DNA of 64,000 nt from Natronorubrum halophilum (GCF_003670115.1 NZ_QQTY01000007.1:95482-159481); one strand, 5' to 3'. Positions 9,242-18,939 are shown, numbered from the stretch's first letter. Numbers and translations: made by a program. The notes: generated by a model not told the origin, from the sequence alone.

Positions 9242-9403
9242 AATCGGTTTCGGTGTGAGTACTGTATCTGCGAGCGGGTTCAGTTCGAACGATGACCCGG
9301 GCAGCGGCGTGTACGAACACGCGTACGAGACGAAAAGGTGACACTGATACGGCTTTTCAAATATGGAAGGATGATTATTAGATTTTGTAGATCTTCGTAA
9401 GCT

Positions 9404-9413
9404 ATTTTTATCG
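9404..9413 (+). promoter_or_regulatory. TATA-like box upstream of ggt
   Basis: TATTTTTATC lies about 37 bases before the ATG at 9447, which would give a short leader. It supports 9447 over the TTG at 9420 as the start. Confidence 0.4.
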
Positions 9414-9446
9414 ATTGCGTTGGGAATTTGTACGAAGGTTCCGACG

Positions 9447-11351
9447 ATGACACGACAATCCGATCCGAAGGCAACCGAAAAACGATCCGTTCGCCGCAGT
9501 GAGACGTCACGACTCGAGCGCCGAGCGTTCCTGGGCGCGCTCGGGGCGACCGCCGGAGCGTTCGGCATCGGCGCGACTGCCGGCACGGGAGCAGGCGCAC
9601 CGGACGACATTCAGAAGGCCACCGGCATCCCCGGATTCAGCTGTGACAAGCGCCAGTTTACGTGTGGCCAACAGGTAACCGCGGCTGACGGAATGGTCTC
9701 GAGCGTCGACCCGATCGCCTCCGGCGTCGCCGCGACCGTCCTGCGCGAGGGCGGGAACGCCGTCGACGCCGCCATCGCGCTCCAGTACGTGCTGACGGTG
9801 ACCCAGCCACACGGGTCGGGCATCGGCGGCGGCGGCTTCATGGTCATTTACGACGCGGACGCGGACGAGGTCTCCGTCGTCAACAGCCGGGAGCGCGCCC
9901 CCCACGGTGCGACCGAGGACATGTTCCTCGACGAAGATGGCGATCCGATTCCCTTCAGCGAGCGAATTCAAATGGGCGAGGCCGTCGGCGTTCCCGGTAC
10001 CGTGATGGGATTAGAGACGGCCCGAGACCTGCACGGATCGCGGCCGCGCCAGCGGTTGATACGACCCGCGATCGACCTCGCTCGAGACGGGTTTCCCGTG
10101 GACAGGGTCTTCGCGGAACAGATCGCGGAGAACTGGGAGAAGTTCAACGAGGCGGCGAAAGAGGCGTACTCGGACGAGGACGGAAATCCGCTCACCGAAG
10201 GCGATACACACGTCAATACCGATCTGGCCGACACGCTCGAGTGGATCAAGTGGTGGGGCGCCGACGCCTTCTACGAGGGTCCCATCGCAGACGACCTCGT
10301 GGCGACGGTCCAAGCCGCTGGCGGCAGCATGACCGCCGACGACCTCTCCGACTACGACGTTACGCTGGACGAACCGGTCCGCGCCGAGTGGAACGACCTC
10401 GAGATCGTCGGCCAACCGCTGCCGAGTTCGGGGCCGAGTACCGTGATCTACATCCTCAAGCTGCTCGAGTCCCTCGATATCGGACAGTACGACCTCCGAT
10501 CGCCGGAGAAGTACCATCTAATCGCCGAGGCGACGAGTCTGGCCTGGGCCGACCGGAACGAGTACATGGGCGATCCCGAGTTCGCGGACGTTCCGATCGA
10601 CGGTCTCCTCGACGACGAGTATCTCGCGGCACGCGCCGAACGGATACAGGTCGGAGAGACGCTCGCGGACTACGAGGGCGGCGAGTGCGTCGAAGCCGGC
10701 GTGCCTCCGGGTGTCGACGCGCCGCAGGCGACCACCTCACCCGACACGAAGTACGGGTCGACGTCGCACTTCTCCGTCGTCGACGGTGACGGCAACGCCG
10801 TCTCATACACCTCGACGATCGAGCAGTTCATGGGTTCGGGGATGATGGTGCCCGGCCGGGGATTCATGCTCAACAACGAACTGACGGACTTTAACGCCGT
10901 TCCCGACGGACCGAACAAAGTCGAACCGTGGAAACGGCCGCTGAGTAGCATGAGTCCGACCATCGTCATGCGCGACGGCGTCCCCGAGTTCACCGTCGGA
11001 TCGCCCGGCGGCTGGACGATCATCACTTCGGTCGCCCAGACGATCCTCCACCGCTACGTCTACGGGCTCGACCCCCTTGAGGCGCTCACTGAACCGATCG
11101 TCTTCACCACCGAATGCCCGCCGATCACGTGGGAAGACGGCGTGCCGGCGAGCGCCCGCGAGGCGACCGAGGCGTTCGGACAGGTCTGGAGGGACGAATC
11201 CGACGGCGACATCGGAAACGTGCAGGTGATCGACATCGACGACGAACTGACCGGCGCAGCCGATCCGACGCGCGACGGGCAAGCCGTCGGATTCGACCGT
11301 AGCGGCTGGCACTGGCCCACTGGAAAGCGTGGCCACGGCAAAACGGACTGA
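9447..11351 (+). CDS. ggt: Gamma-glutamyltransferase, Tat-exported
   Basis: The protein has 634 residues. A Tat signal (ERRAFLGALGATAG) precedes the enzyme. Family landmarks are GMVSSVDPIASGVAATVLREGGNAVDA (in two parts), GSGIGGGGFM and SRERAP. The autocatalytic site reads STSHFSVVDGDGNAV, with the predicted nucleophile Thr439. The C-terminal PLSSMSPTIV and GSPGG loops, which bind gamma-glutamate, are present. GGT cleaves or transfers gamma-glutamyl groups; in halophiles a link to extracellular gamma-glutamyl compounds is plausible. Export through Tat places it outside the membrane. It is monocistronic. Confidence 0.9.
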   Translation: MTRQSDPKATEKRSVRRSETSRLERRAFLGALGATAGAFGIGATAGTGAGAPDDIQKATGIPGFSCDKRQFTCGQQVTAADGMVSSVDPIASGVAATVLREGGNAVDAAIALQYVLTVTQPHGSGIGGGGFMVIYDADADEVSVVNSRERAPHGATEDMFLDEDGDPIPFSERIQMGEAVGVPGTVMGLETARDLHGSRPRQRLIRPAIDLARDGFPVDRVFAEQIAENWEKFNEAAKEAYSDEDGNPLTEGDTHVNTDLADTLEWIKWWGADAFYEGPIADDLVATVQAAGGSMTADDLSDYDVTLDEPVRAEWNDLEIVGQPLPSSGPSTVIYILKLLESLDIGQYDLRSPEKYHLIAEATSLAWADRNEYMGDPEFADVPIDGLLDDEYLAARAERIQVGETLADYEGGECVEAGVPPGVDAPQATTSPDTKYGSTSHFSVVDGDGNAVSYTSTIEQFMGSGMMVPGRGFMLNNELTDFNAVPDGPNKVEPWKRPLSSMSPTIVMRDGVPEFTVGSPGGWTIITSVAQTILHRYVYGLDPLEALTEPIVFTTECPPITWEDGVPASAREATEAFGQVWRDESDGDIGNVQVIDIDDELTGAADPTRDGQAVGFDRSGWHWPTGKRGHGKTD

Positions 11352-11404
11352 CCGCTCCCCGTGGGTGTAGCTGAACGCCGATCGGTCGCGCTCGCGCCGA
11401 TTAC

Positions 11405-12178
11405 TCACTCGAACTCCGGTTCGCGGCCCTCGACGAACGCCGACATTCCCTCCCGCTGATCCGGCGTGCCGAACAGGCTCGCGAACGCGCGCTGTTCGTA
11501 TGCGAGACCGCTCGTCTGCGAGCCCTCGGAGCGCTGGTTAAGCGCCTGCTTGGCGGCCCGCATCGCGACGGCCGGTTTCTCCGCGATCCGTGACGCCAGT
11601 TCGGAAACGGCGTCCTCGAGGTCTTCGTCCGAAACGACCTCCCCGAACAGCCCCGCCTGAGCGGCCGACTCGGCATCGAGGCGTTCGCCGAGGAAGATCA
11701 TCCGTCGGGCGGTTTCGTCGCCGACGAGTTCCGGCAGGCGCTGGGTGGCCCCCCAGCCGGGGATGATTCCCAGATCGATCTCCGTGTTGCCGATGACGGC
11801 CGACTCGGCGGCGACGCGCAGGTCGCAGGCGATCGCCATCTCGCAGCCCCCGCCGAACGCGTAGCCGTTGACCGCGGCAATCGTCGGCGCGGGGAACGCC
11901 TCGAGCGCGTCGGCGACGTCGTGCCCGAGTTCGCCCCACTCCTGGCCCTCCGTCGTCGAGAGGTCCTGCATGTACGCGATGTCCGCGCCAGCGATGAACG
12001 CGTCGTCGCCGGCACCCGTCACGACGAGCGCGCGGGCGTCCTCGTCCGCGGCTTCGGTGATCGCCTCGCCCATCGCCTCAAGCGTCGCCACGTTCAAGGC
12101 GTTGAGCGCGTCCGGGCGATCGACCGTCAGCGTTGCAACGTCTTCGTCCCAGTCGAGTCGTACGGTTTTCCACGACAT
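11405..12178 (-). CDS. Enoyl-CoA hydratase/isomerase family protein
   Basis: The protein has 257 residues from MSWKTVRLDW at 12178; in-frame starts further upstream are less likely. Crotonase landmarks are RPDALNALN, the oxyanion-hole strand GAGDDAFIAGADIAYM and the second loop AVNGYAFGGGCEMAIACD. The catalytic-region stretch TEIDLGIIPGWGATQRLPEL has the two acidic positions expected of a true hydratase. It probably acts on short or medium chain enoyl-CoA in fatty acid or amino acid breakdown. It converges with ggt and is divergent from msrA. Confidence 0.85.
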   Translation of the reverse strand: MSWKTVRLDWDEDVATLTVDRPDALNALNVATLEAMGEAITEAADEDARALVVTGAGDDAFIAGADIAYMQDLSTTEGQEWGELGHDVADALEAFPAPTIAAVNGYAFGGGCEMAIACDLRVAAESAVIGNTEIDLGIIPGWGATQRLPELVGDETARRMIFLGERLDAESAAQAGLFGEVVSDEDLEDAVSELASRIAEKPAVAMRAAKQALNQRSEGSQTSGLAYEQRAFASLFGTPDQREGMSAFVEGREPEFE

Positions 12179-12274
12179 GGGCCGGGGTTCATCGGCCGGC
12201 ATGAAATCCTTTCGCACATCCAGAGCGGACGAGCACCCGTCACACCTTTCCTCGAGCGAACCCTACACGCGACT

Positions 12275-12817
12275 ATGAAACGAGCGACGTTCGGCGGCGG
12301 CTGTTTCTGGTGCGTCGAGGCGGCGATGGAGCAACTCGAGGGCGTCGAATCGGTGACCTCCGGCTACGCCGGTGGCCACACCGAGAACCCGACGTATCGG
12401 GAGGTCTGTTCCGGTCGGACCGGCCACGCGGAGGTCGTCCAGATCGAGTACGATCCGGACGAAATCGCCTACGAAGATCTGCTCGAGGTGTTCTTTACGA
12501 TCCACGACCCGACGACCCTGAACCGCGAAGGACCGGACGTGGGTTCCCAGTACCGCTCGGCGATCTACGCCCACGACGACGACCAACTCGAGACCGCCGA
12601 GGCGTTCGCCGCGGCGCTCGAGGACGAAGGCCTCTACGAGGGGATCGTCACCGAGATCGAACCGCTCGAGACGTTCTACGAGGCCGAAGAGAAACACCAG
12701 AACTACTTCGAGAAGAATCCCAACGACGCCTACTGTTCGATGCACGCAGCGCCGAAAGTCGAGAAAGTCCGCGAGAAGTTCACGACGACCGCAGGAAGCG
12801 AGACGACATCGCCGTAA
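12275..12817 (+). CDS. msrA: Peptide methionine-S-sulfoxide reductase
   Basis: The protein has 180 residues. It begins MKRATFGGGCFWCVE, with the GCFWC catalytic site at 9-13. The family stretches SGYAGGHTENPTYREVCSG, VFFTIHDPTTLNREGPDVG and QYRSAIYA follow, and EKHQNYFEKNPNDAYCS near the end supplies the resolving cysteine region. MsrA repairs oxidised methionine S-epimers using thioredoxin. The length matches the family. A thioredoxin gene is 5 kb away but not linked. The long open frame upstream of 12275 is non-coding. Confidence 0.93.
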   Translation: MKRATFGGGCFWCVEAAMEQLEGVESVTSGYAGGHTENPTYREVCSGRTGHAEVVQIEYDPDEIAYEDLLEVFFTIHDPTTLNREGPDVGSQYRSAIYAHDDDQLETAEAFAAALEDEGLYEGIVTEIEPLETFYEAEEKHQNYFEKNPNDAYCSMHAAPKVEKVREKFTTTAGSETTSP

Positions 12818-13527
12818 GCGAGCAGGGTATCGCAACCGTTCGTCTCGGGCGACGGCGGCGAATCCGACCGGAGCGATACTTACGGGGAGTACGTTCGCCG
12901 AACCCGACCGTCCCCTCCCTGCCGGTCGATACGCAGACCGCTGAGAACGGCCGTTCCCGCGTTCTTGAACCCGTTTCCGGTCAAACTCGTACGTTTCGGC
13001 CAGATCCGTATCGGAGAAGGCCCGAATACTACGAGAGCAAGGTTTCTCGAGAGAGACCCGAACGGCAACGGAATCGCGAAACGGAAAACGATCACGAAAA
13101 CAGCCCGGCAAGGCCAGGTATTGGCCGTTTAACCCTATATTCAATATATTTTAGAGCGTTTGAACACTTATCTCCACCATGCATGGTTATTGACTGCTCG
13201 ATAAGCTTTATTATTGGACAGAGAGTACTCGTGCATGAGGTGGTAATGATATTCGAACCGACCCTGATGAACCCATCCGTAAGGTAACCATTGTGTCCTG
13301 TGACACCATATCCCTGTGTGGATCCGCAACGACGACACAATGAATACGTCAACCTCAGATTCTATATCCGATCTTCGGCTTTCGCTCTTCTTCGAATAAG
13401 TCGCCTCCGAAATTACTCGAGGACCCGTGCGTTCCGACCGCCGTTTGCGGCCCGGGTTCGACAGCGCAGCGTCCATCGCCGAATCGCACAGTGAAAGGTA
13501 CGTCCGTTCGTGGTCCGTTATCCGAGT
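12818..13527. other. Intergenic, AT-rich right half, no gene recognised
   Basis: There are 710 bases between msrA and the GlpA-like gene. The left half is GC-rich and featureless. From about 13120 to 13350 it turns AT-rich (for example TATTCAATATATTTTAG), unlike its neighbours. Frames of 60-100 codons there have no recognisable motif. It could be a decayed insertion, but I see no transposase remnant. Confidence 0.4.
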
Positions 13528-14781
13528 ATGGATCGTCGAACTGATGTCCTCGTTATCGGCGGCGGCGCGACCGGGACGGGAATCGCGAGGGACCTCGCAC
13601 TACGGGGCGTGGACGTAACGCTGGTCGAACGCGACGGACTCTCGTCCGGCGCATCCGGCCGCTCACACGGCCTGCTCCACAGCGGTGCCCGCTACGCCGA
13701 GAGCGATGCGGAGGGCGCGCTCGAGTGCCTCGAGGAGAATCGAATCCTCCGCGATATCGCCGGCGAGTGCGTCCGGGAGACCCGCGGCCTGTTCGTCCAG
13801 TTGAGCGCGGACGATCCGGCGTACTTCGCGGAGAAACGCGCGGCCTGCGAGGAGATAGGGATTCCGGTCGAGGTACTCGACGGCGACGCGGCTCGGGCTG
13901 CGGTTCCCGGTCTCGCGGACGCCGTCGAGCGAGCCATGTGGGTTCCCGACGGCGTCGTGCTTCCGTCGCGGCTGGTCGCAGCGAACGCAGCGGACGCTCG
14001 CGACCACGGCGCTCGAATCCGTCCGCACGCGCCGGTCACGTCGATGACGCTCGAGAACGGCCGGATCACGGACGTCGCGCTCGGCGGCGACGCTGACGAA
14101 ACGATCGCGCCCTCGTACGTCGTGAACGCGGCCGGCGCTCACGCCGGCCAGGTCGCCGCGATAGCGGGCGTCACCGTCGAAATGCGGCCGACTCGAGGCG
14201 TCATGATTTCGGTCGAGTACGGCGATCTCGAGCCGGTACTCAACCGGTGTCGCGACCCCGCCGACGGCGACATTATCGTGCCACACGACGACGAGGTCGT
14301 CCTCGGTACCACGAGCGTTCCGGTCGACGATCCCGACGAGTACGAGCGAAGCGACTGGGAGATCGAGCGGACGGCGGCCGAGTGTGCGACGGTGTTGCCG
14401 TCGGTCGAAGACGCCGAGCAGGTCCGAACGTGGTGGGGCGTTCGACCGCTGTACGCGCCCGAGGAAGCGGATCGCGGCGGTCGCGGGATCTCTCGCGGGT
14501 TCCACCTGCTCGATCACGCGGACCCCTCGTCGGCGCACGACTCCGACGGCGTCGAGAACGTCGTCAGTATCGTCGGTGGCAAACTGACGACCTACCGAGC
14601 GATGGCCGAGGCGACGGCCGATCTCGTTTGCGACCGGCTCGGCGTAAACGCCGAGTCAGTCACCGCTGAGACCGAATTACCGAACGCAGCAGATCCGGCG
14701 AGACTCGACGCGTTGGTCCGCGAGTTCGACGGACAGGGTCCGACGGATGTGGATCTCGTCAGTCGTAACGGATCGACCTAA
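13528..14781 (+). CDS. FAD-dependent glycerol-3-phosphate dehydrogenase-like protein
   Basis: The protein has 417 residues. The FAD-binding fold starts at once: VLVIGGGATGTGIARDLAL, then GASGRSHGLLHSGARYA, a GlpA/GlpD hallmark. Later landmarks are RCRDPADGDIIVPHDDEVVLG and VSIVGGKLTTYRAMAEATADL. It oxidises glycerol-3-phosphate or a related hydroxyacid. Anaerobic-type GlpA in haloarchaea is about 580 residues and ends with a cysteine-rich [2Fe-2S] domain; that domain is missing here and no glpB or glpC follows. It may be a paralogue with a different substrate, so I do not use the glpA symbol. Confidence 0.75.
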   Translation: MDRRTDVLVIGGGATGTGIARDLALRGVDVTLVERDGLSSGASGRSHGLLHSGARYAESDAEGALECLEENRILRDIAGECVRETRGLFVQLSADDPAYFAEKRAACEEIGIPVEVLDGDAARAAVPGLADAVERAMWVPDGVVLPSRLVAANAADARDHGARIRPHAPVTSMTLENGRITDVALGGDADETIAPSYVVNAAGAHAGQVAAIAGVTVEMRPTRGVMISVEYGDLEPVLNRCRDPADGDIIVPHDDEVVLGTTSVPVDDPDEYERSDWEIERTAAECATVLPSVEDAEQVRTWWGVRPLYAPEEADRGGRGISRGFHLLDHADPSSAHDSDGVENVVSIVGGKLTTYRAMAEATADLVCDRLGVNAESVTAETELPNAADPARLDALVREFDGQGPTDVDLVSRNGST

Positions 14782-14881
14782 GAGCGGTTGGGAGATCCCT
14801 CCCAGCCCTCACTACGCGATCAGCGTGAACGTCCGATAGTCCGTACAGAGCGGTTATTCCGTATGCAGACGTAGGGGTTCC

Positions 14882-15028
14882 ATGGAAGAAACGCGAACCG
14901 AGCGAAAGATGTCGCCACACCTGTACGAATGTATGGTCTGCGGTCACCGAGAAAAAGGGATCCACCCGATGGTCTGCCCGGACTGCGCGGGCGAGATGCA
15001 GAACCTCGACAACCCTCGAGAACAGTAA
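14882..15028 (+). CDS. Rubrerythrin-like zinc ribbon protein
   Basis: This 48-residue protein starts at the ATG at 14882. Two CxxC knuckles (CMVC and CPDC) flank GHREKGIHPMV, so it folds as a single rubredoxin-like zinc ribbon. It matches the very small haloarchaeal proteins annotated as rubrerythrin-like domain proteins. The two-knuckle spacing, acidic tail and length all fit. The function is unknown; metal binding is clear. Confidence 0.75.
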   Translation: MEETRTERKMSPHLYECMVCGHREKGIHPMVCPDCAGEMQNLDNPREQ

Positions 15029-15254
15029 TCGAGGGGGCGACGGTTCGCTCCGCGAGTTCGCGGCCAAATCGCGGTCGCTCCGAGAAGGTGTGCAGCGAGT
15101 TCGCGTACCCGGGACGACCGTCGATCTCGCCGCCGAGGACCGCGACCGATGCCGTTGGCGGGAAGCGCCCGACACGGACGCGGCTCTCGTCGGCCGAGGG
15201 TGAACATGAGTACCAATGCCAAGCGTTATTCCGTCAGCCCCCTTTGATTGGGCA

Positions 15255-16397
15255 ATGAACGTGTTGGCACTCGGACCGCTGCAAGTCGGCGACCCGCTAC
15301 TGACCGCCGGGGTGGTCGTCCTCGTCCTCGTCGCCATCACCGTCTGGCAGATGGTCGAGATCGTCGACGCCTACAACAGGGGTGCACTGACCATCTTCGG
15401 CGAGTACCGCAAACTGCTCGAGCCGGGGCTCAACATCGTCCCGCCGTTCGTCTCGCGGGTCTACACCTTCGACATGCGGACGCAGACCCTGGACGTTCCC
15501 CGACAGGAAGCGATCACGCGGGACAACTCGCCGGTGACGGCCGACGCCGTCGTCTACATCAGGGTGATGGACGCCAAGCGAGCGTTCCTCGAGGTCGAAA
15601 ACTACCAGCGGGCGGTCTCGAACCTCGCCCAGACGACGCTGCGTGCCGTCATCGGTGACATGGAACTCGACGACACGCTGAGCCGGCGCGAGATGATCAA
15701 CGAGCGCATTCGAACCGAACTCGACGAACCCACCGACGAGTGGGGGATCCGCGTCGAGAGCGTCGAGGTTCGCGAGGTGACGCCGTCGAAGGGCGTCACG
15801 GGAGCGATGGAACAACAGACCTCCGCCGAACGAAAACGCCGCGCCATGATCCTCGAGGCGCAGGGGGAACGCCGGAGCGCCGTCGAGCGGGCGGAAGGCA
15901 ACAAGCAAAGCGAGATCATCCGCGCACAGGGTGAAAAGCAGAGCCAGATCCTGGAGGCGCAAGGTGACTCGATCTCGACGGTCCTGCGCGCAAAATCCGC
16001 CGAGTCGATGGGCGAACGGGCGGTCATCGACAAGGGGATGGAGACCCTCGCCGAGATCGGCCGGAGCGACTCGACGACGTTCGTCCTCCCACAAGAGCTC
16101 ACCTCGATGGTCGGTCGCTACGGCAAGCACCTCTCGGGCAGCGATGTCAGCGTCGACGGCCAGCAACTCGACAGTCTCGAGTTCGACGAGGAGACGCGCG
16201 AACTGATCGGTCTCGACGACATCGCCGAGATCATCGGCGAGATCGAGCAGACGGAGATGGACGTCGAGGCGATGGAACAGGAAGCCCAGGCGATCAAAGA
16301 GGGCCAGGACATCGGCATGCAGACGGAGTCGTCGACGACGACGACAAACGTCACGCCGAACTCCGACTCCGGCGACCAGTCTGGCTCGGAGCAGTAA
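15255..16397 (+). CDS. SPFH/prohibitin (stomatin-like) membrane protein
   Basis: The protein has 380 residues from MNVLALGP at 15255. One N-terminal membrane helix (about 15-35) is followed by the SPFH domain. Its stomatin signatures are EYRKLLEPGLNIVPPFVSRVY, split here as EYRKLLEPG and NIVPPFV, then QTLDVPRQEAITRDNSPVTA and VYIRVMDA. A coiled coil rich in Glu/Ala/Gln (AERKRRAMILEAQGERR) follows, then an acidic Ser/Thr-rich tail. Stomatin-like proteins form membrane microdomain scaffolds. No NfeD partner gene lies next to it. Confidence 0.9.
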   Translation: MNVLALGPLQVGDPLLTAGVVVLVLVAITVWQMVEIVDAYNRGALTIFGEYRKLLEPGLNIVPPFVSRVYTFDMRTQTLDVPRQEAITRDNSPVTADAVVYIRVMDAKRAFLEVENYQRAVSNLAQTTLRAVIGDMELDDTLSRREMINERIRTELDEPTDEWGIRVESVEVREVTPSKGVTGAMEQQTSAERKRRAMILEAQGERRSAVERAEGNKQSEIIRAQGEKQSQILEAQGDSISTVLRAKSAESMGERAVIDKGMETLAEIGRSDSTTFVLPQELTSMVGRYGKHLSGSDVSVDGQQLDSLEFDEETRELIGLDDIAEIIGEIEQTEMDVEAMEQEAQAIKEGQDIGMQTESSTTTTNVTPNSDSGDQSGSEQ

Positions 16398-16521
16398 GCC
16401 ACCTAACCGCGGATTTTCGACCGTTCGAAACGGTAACTGCCTCTCGTTGTTGGCGAGTGTGTGAATCGATCGGCTCGAGACCAGTTTCAACTCGGACCGC
16501 GCGAGCGGTCACGAGAGCGGC

Positions 16522-16887
16522 TCAGAACTCCCGTGTCGCGTTCGACCAGATACCGAGAGATTGGTTCGTCGAGCGGTCGATATCGACGCGGAACTCGCGG
16601 TCGTCGTCGAGGCTGATCGCGATCCGGTCGAAATCCGCAACGTAACGCGATTTGTGGTGACTGCCCTGGCGAACGCCGACGGTTTCGTTAGCGAGTTCGG
16701 CCTCGGTTAGCAGGTCGAGTTTTCGGTAGGTCGTCGAGAGCGGGAGGTCCGCCTCATCTGCGATCTCTGGAACGGTCTTTGGCTCCTCGAGAATCGAGAT
16801 GATCCCCCGGCAGTCAGCATCGTCCAGCACGGTAATAACGCGCTCGAGGTCGGCCCTGTCGCCGGACGATGAGAACTCGAGTGGCAT
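16522..16887 (-). CDS. ArsR-like winged-helix regulator
   Basis: This 121-residue protein has an N-terminal winged helix at about 15-70: LERVITVLDDADCRGIISIL, EEPKTVPEIADEADLPLSTTYRKLDLL, read in parts. A C-terminal ligand or dimer region ends in TNQSLGIWSNATREF. The DLPLSTTYRKLDLLTEA recognition helix is typical of ArsR-like haloarchaeal regulators. It is divergent from the cobalamin adenosyltransferase gene across about 140 bases, so it might regulate it; that is inference from position only. No metal-binding cysteines are seen. Confidence 0.75.
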   Translation of the reverse strand: MPLEFSSSGDRADLERVITVLDDADCRGIISILEEPKTVPEIADEADLPLSTTYRKLDLLTEAELANETVGVRQGSHHKSRYVADFDRIAISLDDDREFRVDIDRSTNQSLGIWSNATREF

Positions 16888-17024
16888 ATGGATGGGACCA
16901 CGTTAGGAGCGAAGCGTAAAGACATGTTTGGTCGGCGCTACCGTCTCGAAGAGACGGCTCCGTCGCCGGACGATGAGAGCGGAGTGTGCCTAACTACATG
17001 TAGGGCCGGGCCGAGGCTTCCCGT

Positions 17025-17714
17025 ATGAGCGACGATCAGCCGTCGGAATCGACGATCGAAAACACGCCAGGACAGGGACGAACGCCCGAAGCCGAACGGA
17101 TCGAGCCGTCCGCTCCCGAGGAGTTCGGTCTCGTACAGGTCTGGTGGGGCGACGGCAAAGGAAAGACGACGGCGACGCTCGGCATGGGCGTTCGCGCCGC
17201 GGGCCACGGCTACCGCGTGCACGTGCTCCAGTTCATGAAAGGCGGAGCCTCGAGCGTCGATGCGGTCCGCGGCGAGTACAACGCGATGGCGGTCCTTCCG
17301 GGGATCAGCTACGAGAATCTCGGCCACTACGGCTGGCACGGCATGGCGGACGGGAGCGACGAAGCGGATCACGAAACGGAAGCGCGGGCCGGTCTCGAGC
17401 GCGCCCAGGAGTTACTCGCAGCGGCGGCGGAAACCGACCTCGGCGAGCCGATCAACCTCGACGCCCCGCCGGAAGAGGGGATGCATATGCTGATTCTCGA
17501 CGAAGTGCTCTACGCCGCCGATCGCGGTCTACTCGACGAGGACGACGTCCGCGACCTGATCGATTCGAAACCGGACGATCTCGAACTCGTGCTCTCGGGA
17601 AGTCACACCGAGCCAGCCTATCTCGAGGATCGGGCCGACCTGATCACGAACGTCCGGAAGGTGGCCCATCCGATCGACGACGGCCAGCGGGCGCGACAGG
17701 GGACGGAGTTCTGA
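17025..17714 (+). CDS. cobA: Cob(I)yrinic acid a,c-diamide adenosyltransferase
   Basis: The protein has 229 residues. The P-loop VQVWWGDGKGKTTATLGMG spans about 38-56. Other landmarks are HVLQFMKGG and the acidic catalytic strand LILDEVLYAADRGLL. This is the CobA/CobO/BtuR type enzyme, which attaches the adenosyl group to the corrin cobalt. The first 34 residues are a disordered acidic extension common in haloarchaeal members. The cobyric acid synthase gene lies 3.7 kb downstream on the same strand, so both belong to the same pathway though not to one operon. Confidence 0.9.
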   Translation: MSDDQPSESTIENTPGQGRTPEAERIEPSAPEEFGLVQVWWGDGKGKTTATLGMGVRAAGHGYRVHVLQFMKGGASSVDAVRGEYNAMAVLPGISYENLGHYGWHGMADGSDEADHETEARAGLERAQELLAAAAETDLGEPINLDAPPEEGMHMLILDEVLYAADRGLLDEDDVRDLIDSKPDDLELVLSGSHTEPAYLEDRADLITNVRKVAHPIDDGQRARQGTEF

Positions 17715-17826
17715 GCGACGAGAAACGCGAGATCGACCCGTGCGGCGTAGACCGCAGCCGAGAGGCAGCGACACCGGAACCGACGACCGACACCGGAGAC
17801 CGATTCACTCGGGCCGCGGCGCTCGT

Positions 17827-18189
17827 TCACTCGCTCGTATAGCTCTCGATCAGATCGCGAAGTCGGTCCGCCGGCAGCGCGCCGGTGTGCTGTTCGACCT
17901 GCTCGCCGTCCGCAAAGAGCAGGAGCGTCGGAACGCCGCGAACGCCGTAGGCACCCGCGAGTTGCTGGTGTTGCTCGACGTCTACTTTCGCAATCACGGC
18001 GTCCGTTTCGCTCGCCAACCCGTCGAGAACCGGCTCGAGCATCTGGCAGGGGCCACACCAGTCGGCGTAGAAATCCACGAGCACGACGTCGTGGTCGGAG
18101 ACGACGGCCTCGAGGTGATCGGTGCCGTCGATACGGACCGGTTCGTCGAGCGACTGTTCCGATGATCCGCGATGTGTATCGGTTGCCAT
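17827..18189 (-). CDS. trxA: Thioredoxin
   Basis: The protein has 120 residues from the ATG at 18189; a GTG one codon upstream is possible. The redox site is FYADWCGPCQMLEP with WCGPC at 44-48. The cis-proline loop GVRGVPTLLLFADGEQV is intact. It starts with a 20-residue acidic extension (HRGSSEQSLDEP). A general disulfide reductant of the cytoplasm, it may serve MsrA and other reductases. It is convergent with cobA. Haloarchaea carry several thioredoxins, so the specific role is open. Confidence 0.9.
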   Translation of the reverse strand: MATDTHRGSSEQSLDEPVRIDGTDHLEAVVSDHDVVLVDFYADWCGPCQMLEPVLDGLASETDAVIAKVDVEQHQQLAGAYGVRGVPTLLLFADGEQVEQHTGALPADRLRDLIESYTSE

Positions 18190-18477
18190 CACGTGTCCGT
18201 AGGATCCGAGCGCGGTTAAATATGTTGTATGAATTGCGCAATACTGATGGGGTCGCGGCTACGGTTTCGACGGATTCGAGAACGGTTGCTATCGGTCAGT
18301 GCGTCGTATCGCACTCAAAGCAGCCGGTTACTGAAAAGCGGCTCGGGAGAGAGGTAATCGAAGAACTGCTAGACGTCGTACTCCGGATAGGTTTACGTTC
18401 GATATTGTGTGCGGGATTCAATAGTGTCGAATCGCGTTCGATCGGCCTCGAGCGCCCCTCCGAATCGGTGTTCGTCG

Positions 18478-18882
18478 CTAGCCCTCAGCCGCCGGCGCAC
18501 CGTCGTCGGCGCGCTCGTACTTGTCCTCGAACTCGTGGATGAGCTGTCCCATCTTCGCGTACCAGTCGTTCAACAGTCGCTGCATGTCGTTTGCGACCTG
18601 GGTCGAATCGGTCGGGTAGTAGACGTGATAGTAGCCGCCCTGATCGTAGTTGATCTGCTCCTTTTGAATGAATCCACTCTGGAGTAGGCGCTGGATCGAT
18701 CGGTAGGCCGTCGACCGTTCGCGATCCACCCGCTCGGCGACCCCGTCGATAGTCAGGGGTTCGTCGCTTTCGACCAGTGCTCGAAAGCACTCCTTGTCGA
18801 GTTGCTTGAGGCCGTGGATACACTCCAACAGCCCTTCGCACTCCATATCCTGCTGGAGTTGTTCCGCCATCGAATTAGCCAT
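18478..18882 (-). CDS. TrmB-type helix-turn-helix regulator
   Basis: This 134-residue protein has a winged helix (LDKECFRALVESDEPLTIDG, then VAERVDRERSTAYRSIQRLL) at about 28-75. A short wing, GYYHVYYPTDSTQVANDM, and a C-terminal dimerising helix with an acidic end follow. It belongs to the small TrmB/PadR-like regulators of haloarchaea. It is divergent from the ABC exporter at 19081 with about 200 bases between, so the exporter operon is a likely target. A perfect 10-base palindrome lies in that gap. Confidence 0.75.
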   Translation of the reverse strand: MANSMAEQLQQDMECEGLLECIHGLKQLDKECFRALVESDEPLTIDGVAERVDRERSTAYRSIQRLLQSGFIQKEQINYDQGGYYHVYYPTDSTQVANDMQRLLNDWYAKMGQLIHEFEDKYERADDGAPAAEG

Positions 18883-18929
18883 CGTACCACCTCGAGAGAC
18901 GGGACGAACTGATAAAAGGATTTGTGAAT

Positions 18930-18939
18930 ATTGTACAAT
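18930..18939. promoter_or_regulatory. Perfect 10-base palindrome, possible operator
   Basis: ATTGTACAAT lies between the divergent regulator and ABC genes, 48 bases from the regulator start. It is a plausible dimer site for that regulator, judged by symmetry and position only. Confidence 0.35.
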
